A DNA stretch of 42,464 nt, from NCBI GenBank assembly GCA_022824395.1, contig JAJDZX010000078.1, forward strand, positions 1 to 42,464, given 5' to 3'. Source of the stretch: Alphaproteobacteria bacterium (lineage in GTDB: Bacteria > Pseudomonadota > Alphaproteobacteria > TMED109). A program made the translations under genes and the position numbers. This document shows positions 24,592-32,410 of this stretch, in pieces. Numbering within the stretch: the first letter of the stretch is position 1; each line of letters begins with the position of its first letter. Under the pieces are notes generated by a model that saw nothing but the letters and a program-made list of their open reading frames with translations, had not been told where the DNA came from and did no database searches.

Positions 24592-25218
24592 CTAACGCCG
24601 ATAGACGAAGAACGTCGCGTCGTGGCGGACGGTGGCTCGGGGCAGCGCCGTGACCGGACGGGTCGTATCGATGAGCGTCCAGAGGCCGGCGTCGGTGAGC
24701 GCGTCGATCTTGGCCTTGAAGCCGCCTTCGGAAAGCGCTGCTTCGGTGCAGCAAAAGACCAGCACTCCGGCTGACGCCGTCACCCGTATGAGTTCGTCCA
24801 GCGCCCCCGGCGGTGCGTGGCCCGGCGTGAAGACGCCGGTGCAGACGATCGCCCGGAACGTGCCATCATCGAAGTCCAGCGGTTCGCCCAGGGTGCGCTG
24901 GCGCAGGTCCCGGTACACGCCCTTGCGGGCAGCGACCCGCAACATCCCCTCCGAAAGGTCGATGCCGACAAGGTTTGCGTAACCGAGGCACGCCAACGTT
25001 GCCCCGATGAAACCGCTGCCGCAGCCGGCGTCCAGGACCGGTGTATCGCCTGGTGCGACGTGACGCCCGAACAGGCCCGCCGCCAGCGGGGCATAGTTGT
25101 AGCCCCCGGACGAGACGTCGGCGTCATAGCTCTCCGCCCAATCGTCGTAAATGCGTTGGCTTTCCGCCGTGGAACGAGCCTCGTAGACCCGCCCCAGCCA
25201 ATCGTCGAGATCGCTCAC
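24592..25218 (-). CDS. SAM-dependent class I methyltransferase
   Basis: A 208-residue Rossmann-fold methyltransferase. Motif I is VLDAGCGSGFIGATLA, with the acidic end of strand 2 in LVGIDLSEGMLRVAARKG; post-motif parts are LDFDDGTFRAIVCTGVFTPGHAPPGALDELIRV and VLVFCCTEAAL. The N-terminal WAESYDADVSSGGYNYAPLAA resembles the WBSCR27/METTL27-like group. The methyl acceptor is unknown. The start is GTG at 25216-25218, as no ATG fits the N-terminus of the family. It is convergent with the solute-binding-like gene; the 223 bases between them hold nothing I can support. Confidence 0.85.
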   Translation of the reverse strand: MSDLDDWLGRVYEARSTAESQRIYDDWAESYDADVSSGGYNYAPLAAGLFGRHVAPGDTPVLDAGCGSGFIGATLACLGYANLVGIDLSEGMLRVAARKGVYRDLRQRTLGEPLDFDDGTFRAIVCTGVFTPGHAPPGALDELIRVTASAGVLVFCCTEAALSEGGFKAKIDALTDAGLWTLIDTTRPVTALPRATVRHDATFFVYRR

Positions 25219-25737
25219 GAAGTTCCCCCAACCACGCCGCCTGCCGCGGCAGGGCTCTCAACCATAGATGAGGCTCGTCCCGCGTGGCGGCGGCAGACGG
25301 TTGGGCACCGAGACGGGGGACGCGCACCGCCAGGCTTCCGGCTGGCACGAACAGACAGCACCGTCTCCGGCGCCCGCTTGGCGGTTCCGTGCCGTGTACC
25401 GGCCGTAGCCGTCGTCAAGGTGGGCTACGTTGACGCTGGGCCCGCCGAACGGGCCCCAAGGCTCCGATGAACGGCCAGGCCGTCCACCGTGCGGCATCCC
25501 CCCTGCCACTGCATACAGGCCCCGTCCCCGCGGTCGCGCGGGCCTCGTCGCGACCGTACGAGCGGAGCCGCCTACCGGAACGCCCGACCGTCGTGCGGGT
25601 CAACGGGCGCCTCAAGGACGAGTTCGGCGGGCGCTGGCACCATCGTTGTGTCCGACATCTCGGGTCGTTTGGATGCGGCCGCGAATTGACGTTCGGTTGC
25701 GGTTGACAGAAGGTTGCGTGTAATCGGAGGCTGAATC
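25219..25737. other. Gap with transposase scrap only
   Basis: These 519 bases separate the methyltransferase from the Xre antitoxin gene. Apart from the short transposase-like piece near 25545-25625 and probable promoter sequence just before the antitoxin (GTTGACAG near 25704, GGAGG before the ATG), I see no gene; the overlapping short frames have no family resemblance. Confidence 0.5.
25545..25625 (+). mobile_element. Fragment of a DDE transposase gene (3' part)
   Basis: The plus strand encodes YERSRLPERPTVVRVNGRL followed by KDEFGGR, the block (usually ERS-TVERVNGRLKDEFGG) found near the C-terminus of a common DDE transposase family of IS4/IS5-like type. The sequence loses similarity after GGR, and the rest of the element is absent. 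It marks a past insertion at the edge of the accessory patch. Confidence 0.6.
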
Positions 25738-26188
25738 ATGAACGGTGTCACGGCTATCCGGGAGCTTGCGCCGGAAGAAGCTGCCGAGCAAATATACGCT
25801 GCGCACAGGCATGAAACGGCCTGGCTCGATGCATTTGCCGAATGCCTCGATCGCCGCCGCTCGGGACAATCCTTGGCACGTACGCTCGAGGTATGGGGCC
25901 TGAGCCAGGCCGAGGTGGCCCGCCTCTTCGGTGTGAGCCGCCAGGCAGTCGGGCAAATGGCTGCATCAAGGGGTCCCTCGGGAACGCGCGCGGGCCGTCT
26001 CGGATCTCGCTGCCGCTACCGACCTCCTCTCGCGATATCTCCAGCGCGACCGAATCCCCGCGGTCGTGCGCAGGCCCATCCAGGCGCTTGATGACGTTTC
26101 CCTGGTGGACTTGCTGCAACGGGGTGACACGCGGATGTTGCTTGCAACGTGCCGCGACATGTTTCGATTCGAGCGTACGCACGTCTGA
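25738..26188 (+). pseudogene. Xre-family antitoxin of a RES/Xre toxin-antitoxin pair, frameshifted
   Basis: The N-terminal part has a Cro/Xre-type helix-turn-helix (TLEVWGLSQAEVARLFGVSRQAV). After codon GGG CAA at 25951 the original frame continues into an unrelated tail ending at 26091. Removing one A from the AAA at 25955-25957 instead gives QWLHQGVPRERARAVSDLAA, then DLLSRYLQRDRIPAVVRRP and LVDLLQRGDTRMLLATCRDM, ending in TGA at 26186-26188. That is the full C-terminal toxin-binding (DUF2384/MbcA-like) part expected for RES-associated antitoxins. So a one-base insertion breaks an otherwise intact gene, unless it is a read error or a programmed slip on C-AAA-TGG. The toxin GTG follows 2 bases later. 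Confidence 0.82.
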
Positions 26189-26190
26189 CC

Positions 26191-26734
26191 GTGAAGCTGC
26201 TGCGCGAAACGGTTCCAGACACGCACGTCTGGTGGCGGATTGCCGACCCGGCCTGGACGGACCCCCTCAGTCCTGCCTTCGCGCAGCGCCGGGGCGGGCG
26301 CTGGAATCCGCCAGCCAGTTTCCCGACGCTCTACCCGAATGAAGATGTCGTGACAGCGCGCCTGAACCTTCGCGCCTTTATCGAAGAGTGGTCCTACGAG
26401 CCCGAAGATCTGCGCGACGACGCGGGGCCGATACTGGTGGGGTGCACCCTGCCCCGCCGGCAGGTGGTATGCGACGCACACTCGCCGGCCGGTCTTCAAT
26501 CGGCCGGGCTGCCCAACACCTCCCCGCTGGAAAGCAACGGCAGACCGGTTCCGCACGACCGCTGCCAATCCGTCGGCACCAGGGCCAGAGAAGCGGGTCT
26601 GCGCGGGGTGCCGCGCCCGCTCAGCGCGCTCCCCCGATGGCGCCGGGAGAGAACTGGCGTGGTTTCCCGCAACCGCTCGCAGCGCGGCCGGGCGGGTGCT
26701 GACGCTTGCGTACACGGCATGGTTCCGGGCATAG
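26191..26734 (+). pseudogene. RES-domain toxin, frameshifted near its C-terminus
   Basis: A RES-family protein; characterised members such as MbcT act by phosphorolysis or hydrolysis of NAD+. The name-giving and active-site blocks are present: RIADPAWTDPLSPAFAQRRGGRWNPP, LYPNEDVVTARLN, SYEPEDLRDDAGPILVGC, RRQVVCDAHSPAGLQSAGLP and PHDRCQSVGTRAREAGLRGV. At about 26611 one extra C shifts the frame. Removing it continues RARSARSPDGAGRELAWFPATARS and ends at TAG 26732-26734, the expected C-terminus. As read, translation runs on to an unrelated tail ending at 26844. The start is GTG 26191, 2 bases after the antitoxin stop. Both partners carry single insertions, so the module is probably dead. Confidence 0.82.
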
Positions 26735-26854
26735 CGCCCGGCGCCGACAAGACGTTTGCTTGGCGCGTATCGTTTAGTCGTGGTCTTCCGCTGCGCCGAA
26801 CGGAAGCCGCTGAACCAGAAAATCGTCCGTCGCTCCGATACTGAGGCGAGGCGA

Positions 26855-26886
26855 CGGTCACGATATGGGGCGGTCACGATATGGGG
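26855..26886. repeat. Perfect 16-bp tandem duplication
   Basis: CGGTCACGATATGGGG is repeated head to tail at 26855-26870 and 26871-26886 without mismatch. It is too short to be a gene feature and may be a footprint of a slippage or transposition event in the decayed patch. Confidence 0.85.
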
Positions 26887-27053
26887 AACGTGGCAGACGT
26901 AACAGGTCAGCGCCCTGCGGAGCATGAGGGCCGCAACGGCTACGCAGCCGACTTCGAGGGCTTGGTGATCGGTTGCCGGCCAGGGAGACTATTGGGCAGG
27001 CTCTGCTCGAAACGGTGCAGGCGTTCCGCCAAGAGGCGATAGTGCGAGGTGCC

Positions 27054-27190
27054 GGAGCGCTGGGTTCGAGGTGCTGCTGGTGTCGCCGTGGCTGACGAAG
27101 CAGAACTCGGCCCGCAAGAGCGACGTGCCGGACTGCCAGTGGATTTGGCAGCTGCACTTTTGCTCGTGGCTGGGGTTCGCGCCGGGCACC
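27054..27190 (+). mobile_element. IS110-like transposase gene fragment
   Basis: In one frame the plus strand reads AGFEVLLVSPWLTKQNSARK, then SDVPDCQWIWQLHFCSWLGF and APGTRV. IS110-family transposases have the closely similar block GFEVLLVNARHVKNVPGRK-(T/S)DV-DAQWLQQLH-GLL--(S/A)F-P in their N-terminal DEDD domain. Stop codons flank the piece and no C-terminal domain, element ends or inverted repeats are seen, so it is a short relic. Confidence 0.68.
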
Positions 27191-27490
27191 CGGGTCAGCG
27201 ACGGCAAGGCCCTGGCGGGCCGCGCGCCGAAGACGTCTCCGCCCTCCGCGAATCCCGCCCTGCATGCTTCCAGGGGGCATAGGAGAAATCAGACCACAGG
27301 CGCGACGAACGGCAAACCGTGGGTTCCGGCCGGCCAAAGCTGGCGGCGCGGGTCAATCGTTCGTCGGGTAATCGTGCGGTCCGTTGCGACCGAACGGTTT
27401 CCGGGCCGCGCCTTCACGCGGCGCACGCCTATCGGCTACGCGTCAGACTGCACTGCCCGGAACTTCGGACCAGTCCACGCGCGGTCCGGT

Positions 27491-27567
27491 TGGCAGGAGT
27501 GGAGGGACTCGAACCCCCAACCCCCGGTTTTGGAGACCGGTGCTCTAGCCAATTGAGCTACACTCCT
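27491..27567 (-). tRNA. trnW: tRNA-Trp (anticodon CCA)
   Basis: On the minus strand a 77-base cloverleaf folds well: acceptor AGGAGTG/CACTCCT, D stem GCTC/GAGC, anticodon stem CCGGT/ACCGG with loop CTCCAAA, and T stem GGGGG/CCCTC (one G-U pair) with loop TTCGAGT. Positions 27531-27533 give the CCA anticodon. The discriminator base is G and the 3' CCA is encoded. The 3' end faces the decayed accessory patch at 25.2-27.4 kb, a frequent arrangement for integration sites at tRNA 3' ends, although I found no clear attachment-site duplicate. Confidence 0.97.
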
Positions 27568-27710
27568 GCAGCAGGCGGCGCGCCATCCACCTTAAGTTCT
27601 CGCGCCGCATCGTGCCAGCGGGTTTATTGCGAACCCGACCGCCCGCGTCAATCATCGCCCTCTCTTCCGGCCCGGGCTCGGCCTTTCCCGCAGTGCCCGC
27701 CCGAGCCCGC

Positions 27711-28355
27711 TCATCCTCTGTCCGACAAGCGATCCAGGCGCTTCTCGATAGCGTCCAGTTGCTCTCGAAGCTCTTCGATCTCCTGTTCTCTGGATCGTGG
27801 CCGCGCATCTTCTCCGGACGGCGTGCCGGCGTCCGGAGGACTCTCCTGGCCTCCGAGCGGGGGCGTGAACAGCTGCATGGAGCGCTGAAACATCTCAGCG
27901 TTCTGCCGGCCGAACTCCATGAATTGCCGCACGGCGGCGCTGGAGGCCTCACCGCCGAACAGACTCTGCATCTGATCCACGACCTGCTTCTGATTGGCGG
28001 CGAAGGCATCGATGCTGTGTTCCACGTAGGAACGGAACTGCGGGCCGAAGCCGGCGTCGTAAGCCTGCAAGACCTGCCGCAGGTAGTTCAGGGGCAGCAT
28101 GTTGTGCCCCTTGGTCTCCTCCTCGGAAATGATCTGCGCGAGCACCGAGCACGTCAGGTCCCGGCCGGACTTGGCGTCCTCCACCACAAAGGCCTCGCCC
28201 CGCTTGACCATGGTGTGGAGGTCGTCGAGCGTCACGAAGCTCGCGGTATCGGTGTTGTAGAGACGCCGATTGGCGTATTTCCGGATGACGGTGGGCTGGA
28301 CATCGCTCGACGACTCGGTCGCCGAAGTCCGGGCCGGTTTGTGTCCTTGGTGCAT
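27711..28355 (-). CDS. phaR: PhaR, polyhydroxyalkanoate synthesis repressor
   Basis: A 214-residue PHA-responsive repressor. The N-terminal DNA-binding domain shows the family signature VIRKYANRRLYNTDTASFVT, then LDDLHTMVKRGEAFVVEDAK and SGRDLTCSVLAQIISEEE. A PHB-accumulation-regulatory region (MLPLNYLRQVLQAYD...FRSYVEHSIDAF) follows, and the C-terminus is a charged coiled coil (REQEIEELREQLDAIEKRLDRL). In known systems PhaR binds PHA granules and releases phasin promoters when polymer accumulates. ATG 28355 has an AGGAG-type site and fits the family; the upstream extension is not homologous. It is divergent from the phasin gene, whose promoter carries a palindrome that PhaR may bind. Confidence 0.94.
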   Translation of the reverse strand: MHQGHKPARTSATESSSDVQPTVIRKYANRRLYNTDTASFVTLDDLHTMVKRGEAFVVEDAKSGRDLTCSVLAQIISEEETKGHNMLPLNYLRQVLQAYDAGFGPQFRSYVEHSIDAFAANQKQVVDQMQSLFGGEASSAAVRQFMEFGRQNAEMFQRSMQLFTPPLGGQESPPDAGTPSGEDARPRSREQEIEELREQLDAIEKRLDRLSDRG

Positions 28356-28594
28356 GCAAGGCTCCTGAGAGGGAAGCGACGGCACGACGAACAGCCGATT
28401 ATGCACTGCGGAATCCGTCGACGGCAACCGGAACCCCTCCAACGCGCCAAGGGAAGTCATTCCGCGCGCTGTCCCGCCACCAGTGCCGAACTGCGGGCCC
28501 CTTCGGCACCGGCCTCCCAGGTAACCGTTTGGGACCAATGTTTCCCGGCCGGACCGTGGCTGAGCCCCGCCGTCGGCCCGCTCATGGAAGACGC

Positions 28595-28607
28595 AATGCA
28601 GCGCAAA
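28595..28607 (+). promoter_or_regulatory. Possible second PhaR half-site
   Basis: ATGCAGCGCAAAA, just upstream of the -35 box, resembles the TGCA-G-TGCAAAA core of the operator at 28646-28662 but is imperfect on the left side. It might be an auxiliary site or chance. Confidence 0.3.
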
Positions 28608-28615
28608 AAAATCGC

Positions 28616-28644
28616 TTGACAGGCCATCTCGTCTTTCCTAAATT
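28616..28644 (+). promoter_or_regulatory. Sigma-70 promoter of the phasin gene
   Basis: TTGACA at 28616-28621 and TAAATT at 28639-28644 are spaced by 17 bases in the 373-base divergent region between phaR and the phasin gene. The proposed operator begins one base after the -10 box. The rest of this divergent region shows no gene. Confidence 0.78.
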
Positions 28645-28645
28645 C

Positions 28646-28662
28646 TTTTTGCAGTGCAAAAA
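28646..28662 (+). promoter_or_regulatory. PhaR-type operator palindrome
   Basis: TTTTTGCAGTGCAAAAA is a perfect 8+1+8 inverted repeat placed over the expected transcription start of the phasin gene. TGCA-centred, A/T-flanked palindromes of this kind are the binding sites described for PhaR. Its position would block transcription until PhaR is titrated by polymer granules. Confidence 0.8.
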
Positions 28663-28728
28663 CACTGGCTGAATTCGGCGGGCGGCCGCTCGAGATCCGG
28701 CGAGCCGGCCCGACAAACGGAGAACACC

Positions 28729-29250
28729 ATGACCACCACCGAAACCCATTCCGGGAAGGTTGCCAGCGAAACGGCGGAGAAGATTGCCGCCGCCGACAAG
28801 GAAACCCTCGAGACCGTCATGAAGATGGGGGCCGACGCGACTGCGGAGAGCTACAAGAACGCCACCGCCTTCGGCAAGGAGCAGCTCCACATGGCCAGAG
28901 ACAGCTACAGCAAGGCGACCGTGTACGGCAAGGACAACCTCGACGCCATGTCGGAATCCGCCGCCGCGGTGGTCGCCGGCTGGGAAGCCTATTACGCAGG
29001 CGCGGTCGACTACGCCAAGAGCGCGATGGCCGAGCACATGGACGTGGTGCAGCGGTTCCTCACGGTCAAGACGCCGCAGGAACTCATGGACCTGCAGGTT
29101 GAAGCCACCAATCTGGCCGTCAACCGCGCCGTGGCCCAGTCGACCAAGATGAACGCGATCGCCGCGGAGACGATGACCAAGGCGCTCGAGCCCATCAAGG
29201 GTCGAATCGACAGCACCGTCGAGGCGTTCGTCACCCCCCGCGCGATCTGA
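28729..29250 (+). CDS. Phasin family protein (PHA granule-associated)
   Basis: A 173-residue, largely helical, Ala-rich protein of the phasin family, which coats polyhydroxyalkanoate granules and limits their coalescence. Typical segments are GKEQLHMARDSYSKATVYGKDNLDAM and VDYAKSAMAEHMDVVQRFLTVKTPQELMDLQ, followed by VNRAVAQSTKMNAIAAETMTKALEPIKGRI. It starts at ATG 28729 after a GGAG ribosome site, behind a promoter covered by a PhaR-type palindrome. The gene is followed by phaB after 160 bases with no clear terminator, so partial read-through into phaB-phaC is possible. Confidence 0.93.
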   Translation: MTTTETHSGKVASETAEKIAAADKETLETVMKMGADATAESYKNATAFGKEQLHMARDSYSKATVYGKDNLDAMSESAAAVVAGWEAYYAGAVDYAKSAMAEHMDVVQRFLTVKTPQELMDLQVEATNLAVNRAVAQSTKMNAIAAETMTKALEPIKGRIDSTVEAFVTPRAI

Positions 29251-29410
29251 CGCGGGACCCTGACCGTTCCCGGGGTGAGCCAATCGAGGGGCATGGCGCC
29301 GTCGGCGTCATGTCCTTCCTCCAGGGCAGCTTCCTACCTAGACTTCGGATGAAGCACCCAACCCAGCAAATGCCCTGGTCAGACCGACATTTCATGAACA
29401 GGGACAGACC

Positions 29411-30133
29411 ATGAGCAGAGTTGCTCTCGTGACCGGCGGAACCCGGGGAATTGGCGCCGCCACCGCCGTTGCCCTCAAGGCCGAGGGGTACACCGTTGCC
29501 GCCGTCTACGGGCGAGACGGCGAGAAGGCCAAGTTCTTCCACCACGAGACCGGGATCCCCGTCTACAAGTGGGACGTATCGGATTTCGAGGCCTGCCAGG
29601 CCGGGGTCGCCCAGGTGGAAGCCGACCAGGGTCCAGTCGAGGTCCTGGTCAACAACGCCGGCATCACCCGCGACGCCACCATGCACCGCATGAACTACGA
29701 CCAGTGGCGCCAGGTCATCGAGACCAACATCGGTTCATGCTTCAACATGTCTCGGGCCGTCATCGTCGGCATGCGAAAACGCAAGTTCGGCCGGATCGTC
29801 AACGTCGGCTCGATCAACGGCCAGGCCGGGCAATACGGCCAGGTCAACTACGCTGCGGCCAAGTCGGGCATCCACGGATTCACCAAGGCGCTCGCGCAGG
29901 AAGGCGCCGCCCACGGGATCACCGTCAACGCGATTGCCCCGGGATACATCGACACGGAGATGGTCGCCGCAGTGCCGAGCGATATCCTGGAAAAGATCGT
30001 GCAGCGCATTCCGGTGGGGCGCCTCGGCAAGGCAGAGGAAATCGCCCGCGCCATCACATTCCTCGCCGCCGACGAAGCCGGCTTCATCACGGGATCCACG
30101 CTGTCGGTCAACGGCGGCCAACACATGTACTGA
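29411..30133 (+). CDS. phaB: Acetoacetyl-CoA reductase PhaB
   Basis: A 240-residue short-chain dehydrogenase that reduces acetoacetyl-CoA to (R)-3-hydroxybutyryl-CoA with NADPH, the monomer supply step of PHB synthesis. The cofactor motif TGGTRGIG is at the N-terminus, NNAG is present, the catalytic Tyr147 and Lys151 lie in YAAAKSG, and Ser is in NVGSINGQAGQYGQVNY, a PhaB-specific block. The tail FITGSTLSVNGGQHMY is also typical. It lies 8 bases before phaC. No beta-ketothiolase (phaA) is in the window, so that step is encoded elsewhere. Confidence 0.94.
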   Translation: MSRVALVTGGTRGIGAATAVALKAEGYTVAAVYGRDGEKAKFFHHETGIPVYKWDVSDFEACQAGVAQVEADQGPVEVLVNNAGITRDATMHRMNYDQWRQVIETNIGSCFNMSRAVIVGMRKRKFGRIVNVGSINGQAGQYGQVNYAAAKSGIHGFTKALAQEGAAHGITVNAIAPGYIDTEMVAAVPSDILEKIVQRIPVGRLGKAEEIARAITFLAADEAGFITGSTLSVNGGQHMY

Positions 30134-30141
30134 GGACGGCC

Positions 30142-31935
30142 ATGTCACCAAGCAATCGGAACGGACCGGCGACGGACTTCACGGAAATTGCCGAAGCCCT
30201 AGGCCAGGCGGCAGCACAGTTCCAGGCGAACTGGGTGGACTGGATGTCGTCCTTCGCCCAGCCGGGAGGCGAAGGGACCGAACCGAGGGGCGGCGTCGCG
30301 CCGCTGCCCGCAGATCTGACCGACATCCGGTTCGATCCGTCCAAGATCATGATGCGGCAGCTGGAGCTTTGGCGCGATTACCAGTCGCTCTGGCTGAGCA
30401 CGACCGCGCGCATGATCGGACAGGATGCACAGCCCGTGATCGAGCCCGAGAAGGGCGACCTTCGCTTCAGGGACGCGGAGTGGACCAGCAATCCCGTCTT
30501 CGACTTCATCAAGCAATCGTATCTCCTGAACGCACGCTGGCTGCGTCAGGCGGTCGCCGAGGTCGACGGACTGGATGCTGACTCGGCCCGAAAGCTCGAG
30601 TTCTTCGGGCGGGCGATCGTGGATGCCATGTCACCCACCAACTTCGCGCTAACCAATCCGCAAGTGCTCCGGGAAGTGGCGGAAACCAAGGGTGAGAATC
30701 TTGTCCGCGGCATGCAGAACCTGAGCGACGACCTCCGCGAGGGGCGCGACGGGTTGCGCCCGCAGCACACGGACATGACGGCCTTCGAGGTCGGGAAGAA
30801 CATCGCCACCAGTCCGGGCAGCGTCGTGCATCAGACGCCGCTGATGCAGCTCATTCAGTACGCACCCAGCACCGAGAAGGTCTACAAGAAACCATTGCTG
30901 ATCGTGCCGCCGTGGATCAACAAGTTCTACATCCTCGATCTCAAGCCGGAGAATTCGTTCGTCCGCTGGGCCACCGATCAGGGGTACACCGTCTTCATGA
31001 TCTCCTGGATCAATCCGGACGAGCGCCACGCCGACAAGAGCTTCGACGACTACGTCCGGGACGGGATCCTCGCGGCGCTGGACGGGATCGAGCAGGCAAC
31101 CGGCGAGAAGCAGGCCACTGCAGTCGGCTATTGCATCGGCGGGACGCTGCTGACGGCCACCCTCGCCCGCATGGCCGCTACCGATGATGACCGGATTACC
31201 GCCGCGACGTTCTTTGCCGCCCAGGCGGATTTCGAGGATGCGGGCGACTTGCGGGTCTTTACTGACAAGTCCCAGGTCGACCTGCTGGAAGACCAGGTGC
31301 GGGCGAAGGGCTACCTCGACGGCGCCCAGATGGCCGGCACCTTCAATTCCCTCAGGGCGAACGACCTAATATGGTACTTCGTCATCAACAACTACCTGCT
31401 GGGCAAGGAACCCCCAGTCTTCGACCTGCTGTACTGGAACGCGGATTCAACCCGGTTCCCGGCCCAGCTCCTGATGGATTACCTGCGCAGCATGTACCAG
31501 CGGAACGCCTTGGCGCAGAAAGGCCAGTTCAAGCTGCTGGGAACGCCTCTCGACCTGAGCGCCATCAAGGTTCCCGCCTACATTCAAGCGAGTGTCGAAG
31601 ACCACATCGCCCCGGCCGAATCCGTGTTCAAGCTCAATCACCTGTTTGGCGGGCCGAAGCGGTTTGTCCTCGCCGGGGCCGGCCACATCGCCGGGGTGGT
31701 CAATCCGCCCGCAAAACAGAAGTACCAGCACTGGCTGAACACCCGGCGCAAGTCGTACCCGACGTTCGATGCATGGCGCGAGGATGCCGAGGAACACCCG
31801 GGCTCGTGGTGGCCGGACTGGGACAAATGGCTGTCTCGCAAATCCGGCCCCAGGGTCGCAGCCCGGACCGTCGGCGCGGGCGCGGCAGGGATCATCGAAC
31901 CTGCGCCCGGCAGTTACGTTCAGGTACGCAGCTGA
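30142..31935 (+). CDS. phaC: Class I polyhydroxyalkanoate synthase PhaC
   Basis: A 597-residue class I PHA synthase, which polymerises (R)-3-hydroxyacyl-CoA at the granule surface. The N-terminal domain (residues about 1-200) includes MSPTNFALTNPQVLREVAET. The alpha/beta-hydrolase domain has the lipase-box-like GYCIGG with nucleophile Cys331, Asp487 in SVEDHIAP and His515 in GAGHIAG; LIVPPWINKFYILDLKP and WTDVIDR-like surroundings (YVRDGILAALDGIEQATG) support class I. ATG 30142 follows phaB at 8 bases. The C-terminal tail beyond the hydrolase domain is normal in length. The substrate range, short-chain 3-hydroxybutyrate most likely, is inferred from the class. Confidence 0.96.
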   Translation: MSPSNRNGPATDFTEIAEALGQAAAQFQANWVDWMSSFAQPGGEGTEPRGGVAPLPADLTDIRFDPSKIMMRQLELWRDYQSLWLSTTARMIGQDAQPVIEPEKGDLRFRDAEWTSNPVFDFIKQSYLLNARWLRQAVAEVDGLDADSARKLEFFGRAIVDAMSPTNFALTNPQVLREVAETKGENLVRGMQNLSDDLREGRDGLRPQHTDMTAFEVGKNIATSPGSVVHQTPLMQLIQYAPSTEKVYKKPLLIVPPWINKFYILDLKPENSFVRWATDQGYTVFMISWINPDERHADKSFDDYVRDGILAALDGIEQATGEKQATAVGYCIGGTLLTATLARMAATDDDRITAATFFAAQADFEDAGDLRVFTDKSQVDLLEDQVRAKGYLDGAQMAGTFNSLRANDLIWYFVINNYLLGKEPPVFDLLYWNADSTRFPAQLLMDYLRSMYQRNALAQKGQFKLLGTPLDLSAIKVPAYIQASVEDHIAPAESVFKLNHLFGGPKRFVLAGAGHIAGVVNPPAKQKYQHWLNTRRKSYPTFDAWREDAEEHPGSWWPDWDKWLSRKSGPRVAARTVGAGAAGIIEPAPGSYVQVRS

Positions 31936-31973
31936 CGGACGCGCAAGTGGGCGACGCCAGAAGGACGACCGGC

Positions 31974-32228
31974 ATGAAAATCACGATCAACATCGAATGC
32001 TCGCCTGAAGAGGCTCGGCAGTTCTTCGGGTTTCCCGAAGTACAGAAGCTCCAGCAGGCGGCGATGGCAGCCGTCCAGGAACGCATGACCGAACAGGTCA
32101 AGTCGATGGACCCCGAGGCGTTGATGAAGGCCTGGCTGCCCACCGGGATGCAGGGATGGGAAGACGTGCGGAAGGCCTTCATGCAGGGCTTTGCCAGCGG
32201 AGCCGGAAAGGGTCCGGAGCAGCCGTGA
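31974..32228 (+). CDS. Small DUF6489-like protein next to phaC
   Basis: An 84-residue soluble protein that begins MKITINIECSPEEARQFFG and continues with helical KLQQAAMAAVQERMTEQV and ends in the flexible FMQGFASGAGKGPEQP. The N-terminus and length match small proteins catalogued as DUF6489, which I recall as being common beside alphaproteobacterial phaC genes; no role is established. ATG 31974 lies 38 bases after the phaC stop, so it is probably co-transcribed. Helical, Ala/Met-rich content would suit a minor granule-associated or synthase-binding protein, but that is inference. Confidence 0.8.
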   Translation: MKITINIECSPEEARQFFGFPEVQKLQQAAMAAVQERMTEQVKSMDPEALMKAWLPTGMQGWEDVRKAFMQGFASGAGKGPEQP

Positions 32229-32410
32229 TCAAGCAGGTCCGGCTGAACAGCTCCCGGGCCGCACGCCCCCTGTCCGGGCCATCCATTCCCGCACGCACAC
32301 ATGGGCCGGACGGGTTCGTGCAGCGCGATTCCCGCGTTGTTGCAATTGCGCCAGTTTGCTAGGTTTTCGACCGGACTGGCCGCGCAGCGCCGGAGTTGGG
32401 GTCGTGCACT

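Larger units (their letters stand above)
26735..27490. other. Gene-poor, decayed stretch 3' of tRNA-Trp
   Basis: These 756 bases hold a perfect 16-bp tandem duplication, an IS110-like transposase scrap and no intact gene I can support. The first part, near 26780-26845, has a short open frame of unknown origin (about VVFRCAERKPLNQKIVRRSD). The sequence is consistent with an insertion and deletion hot spot beside a tRNA gene. Confidence 0.6.

Noticed and set aside
29569..30141. N-terminal extension of the phaC frame over phaB
   Set aside because: It is a shadow of phaB; the synthase N-terminus fits the ATG at 30142, 8 bases after the phaB stop.
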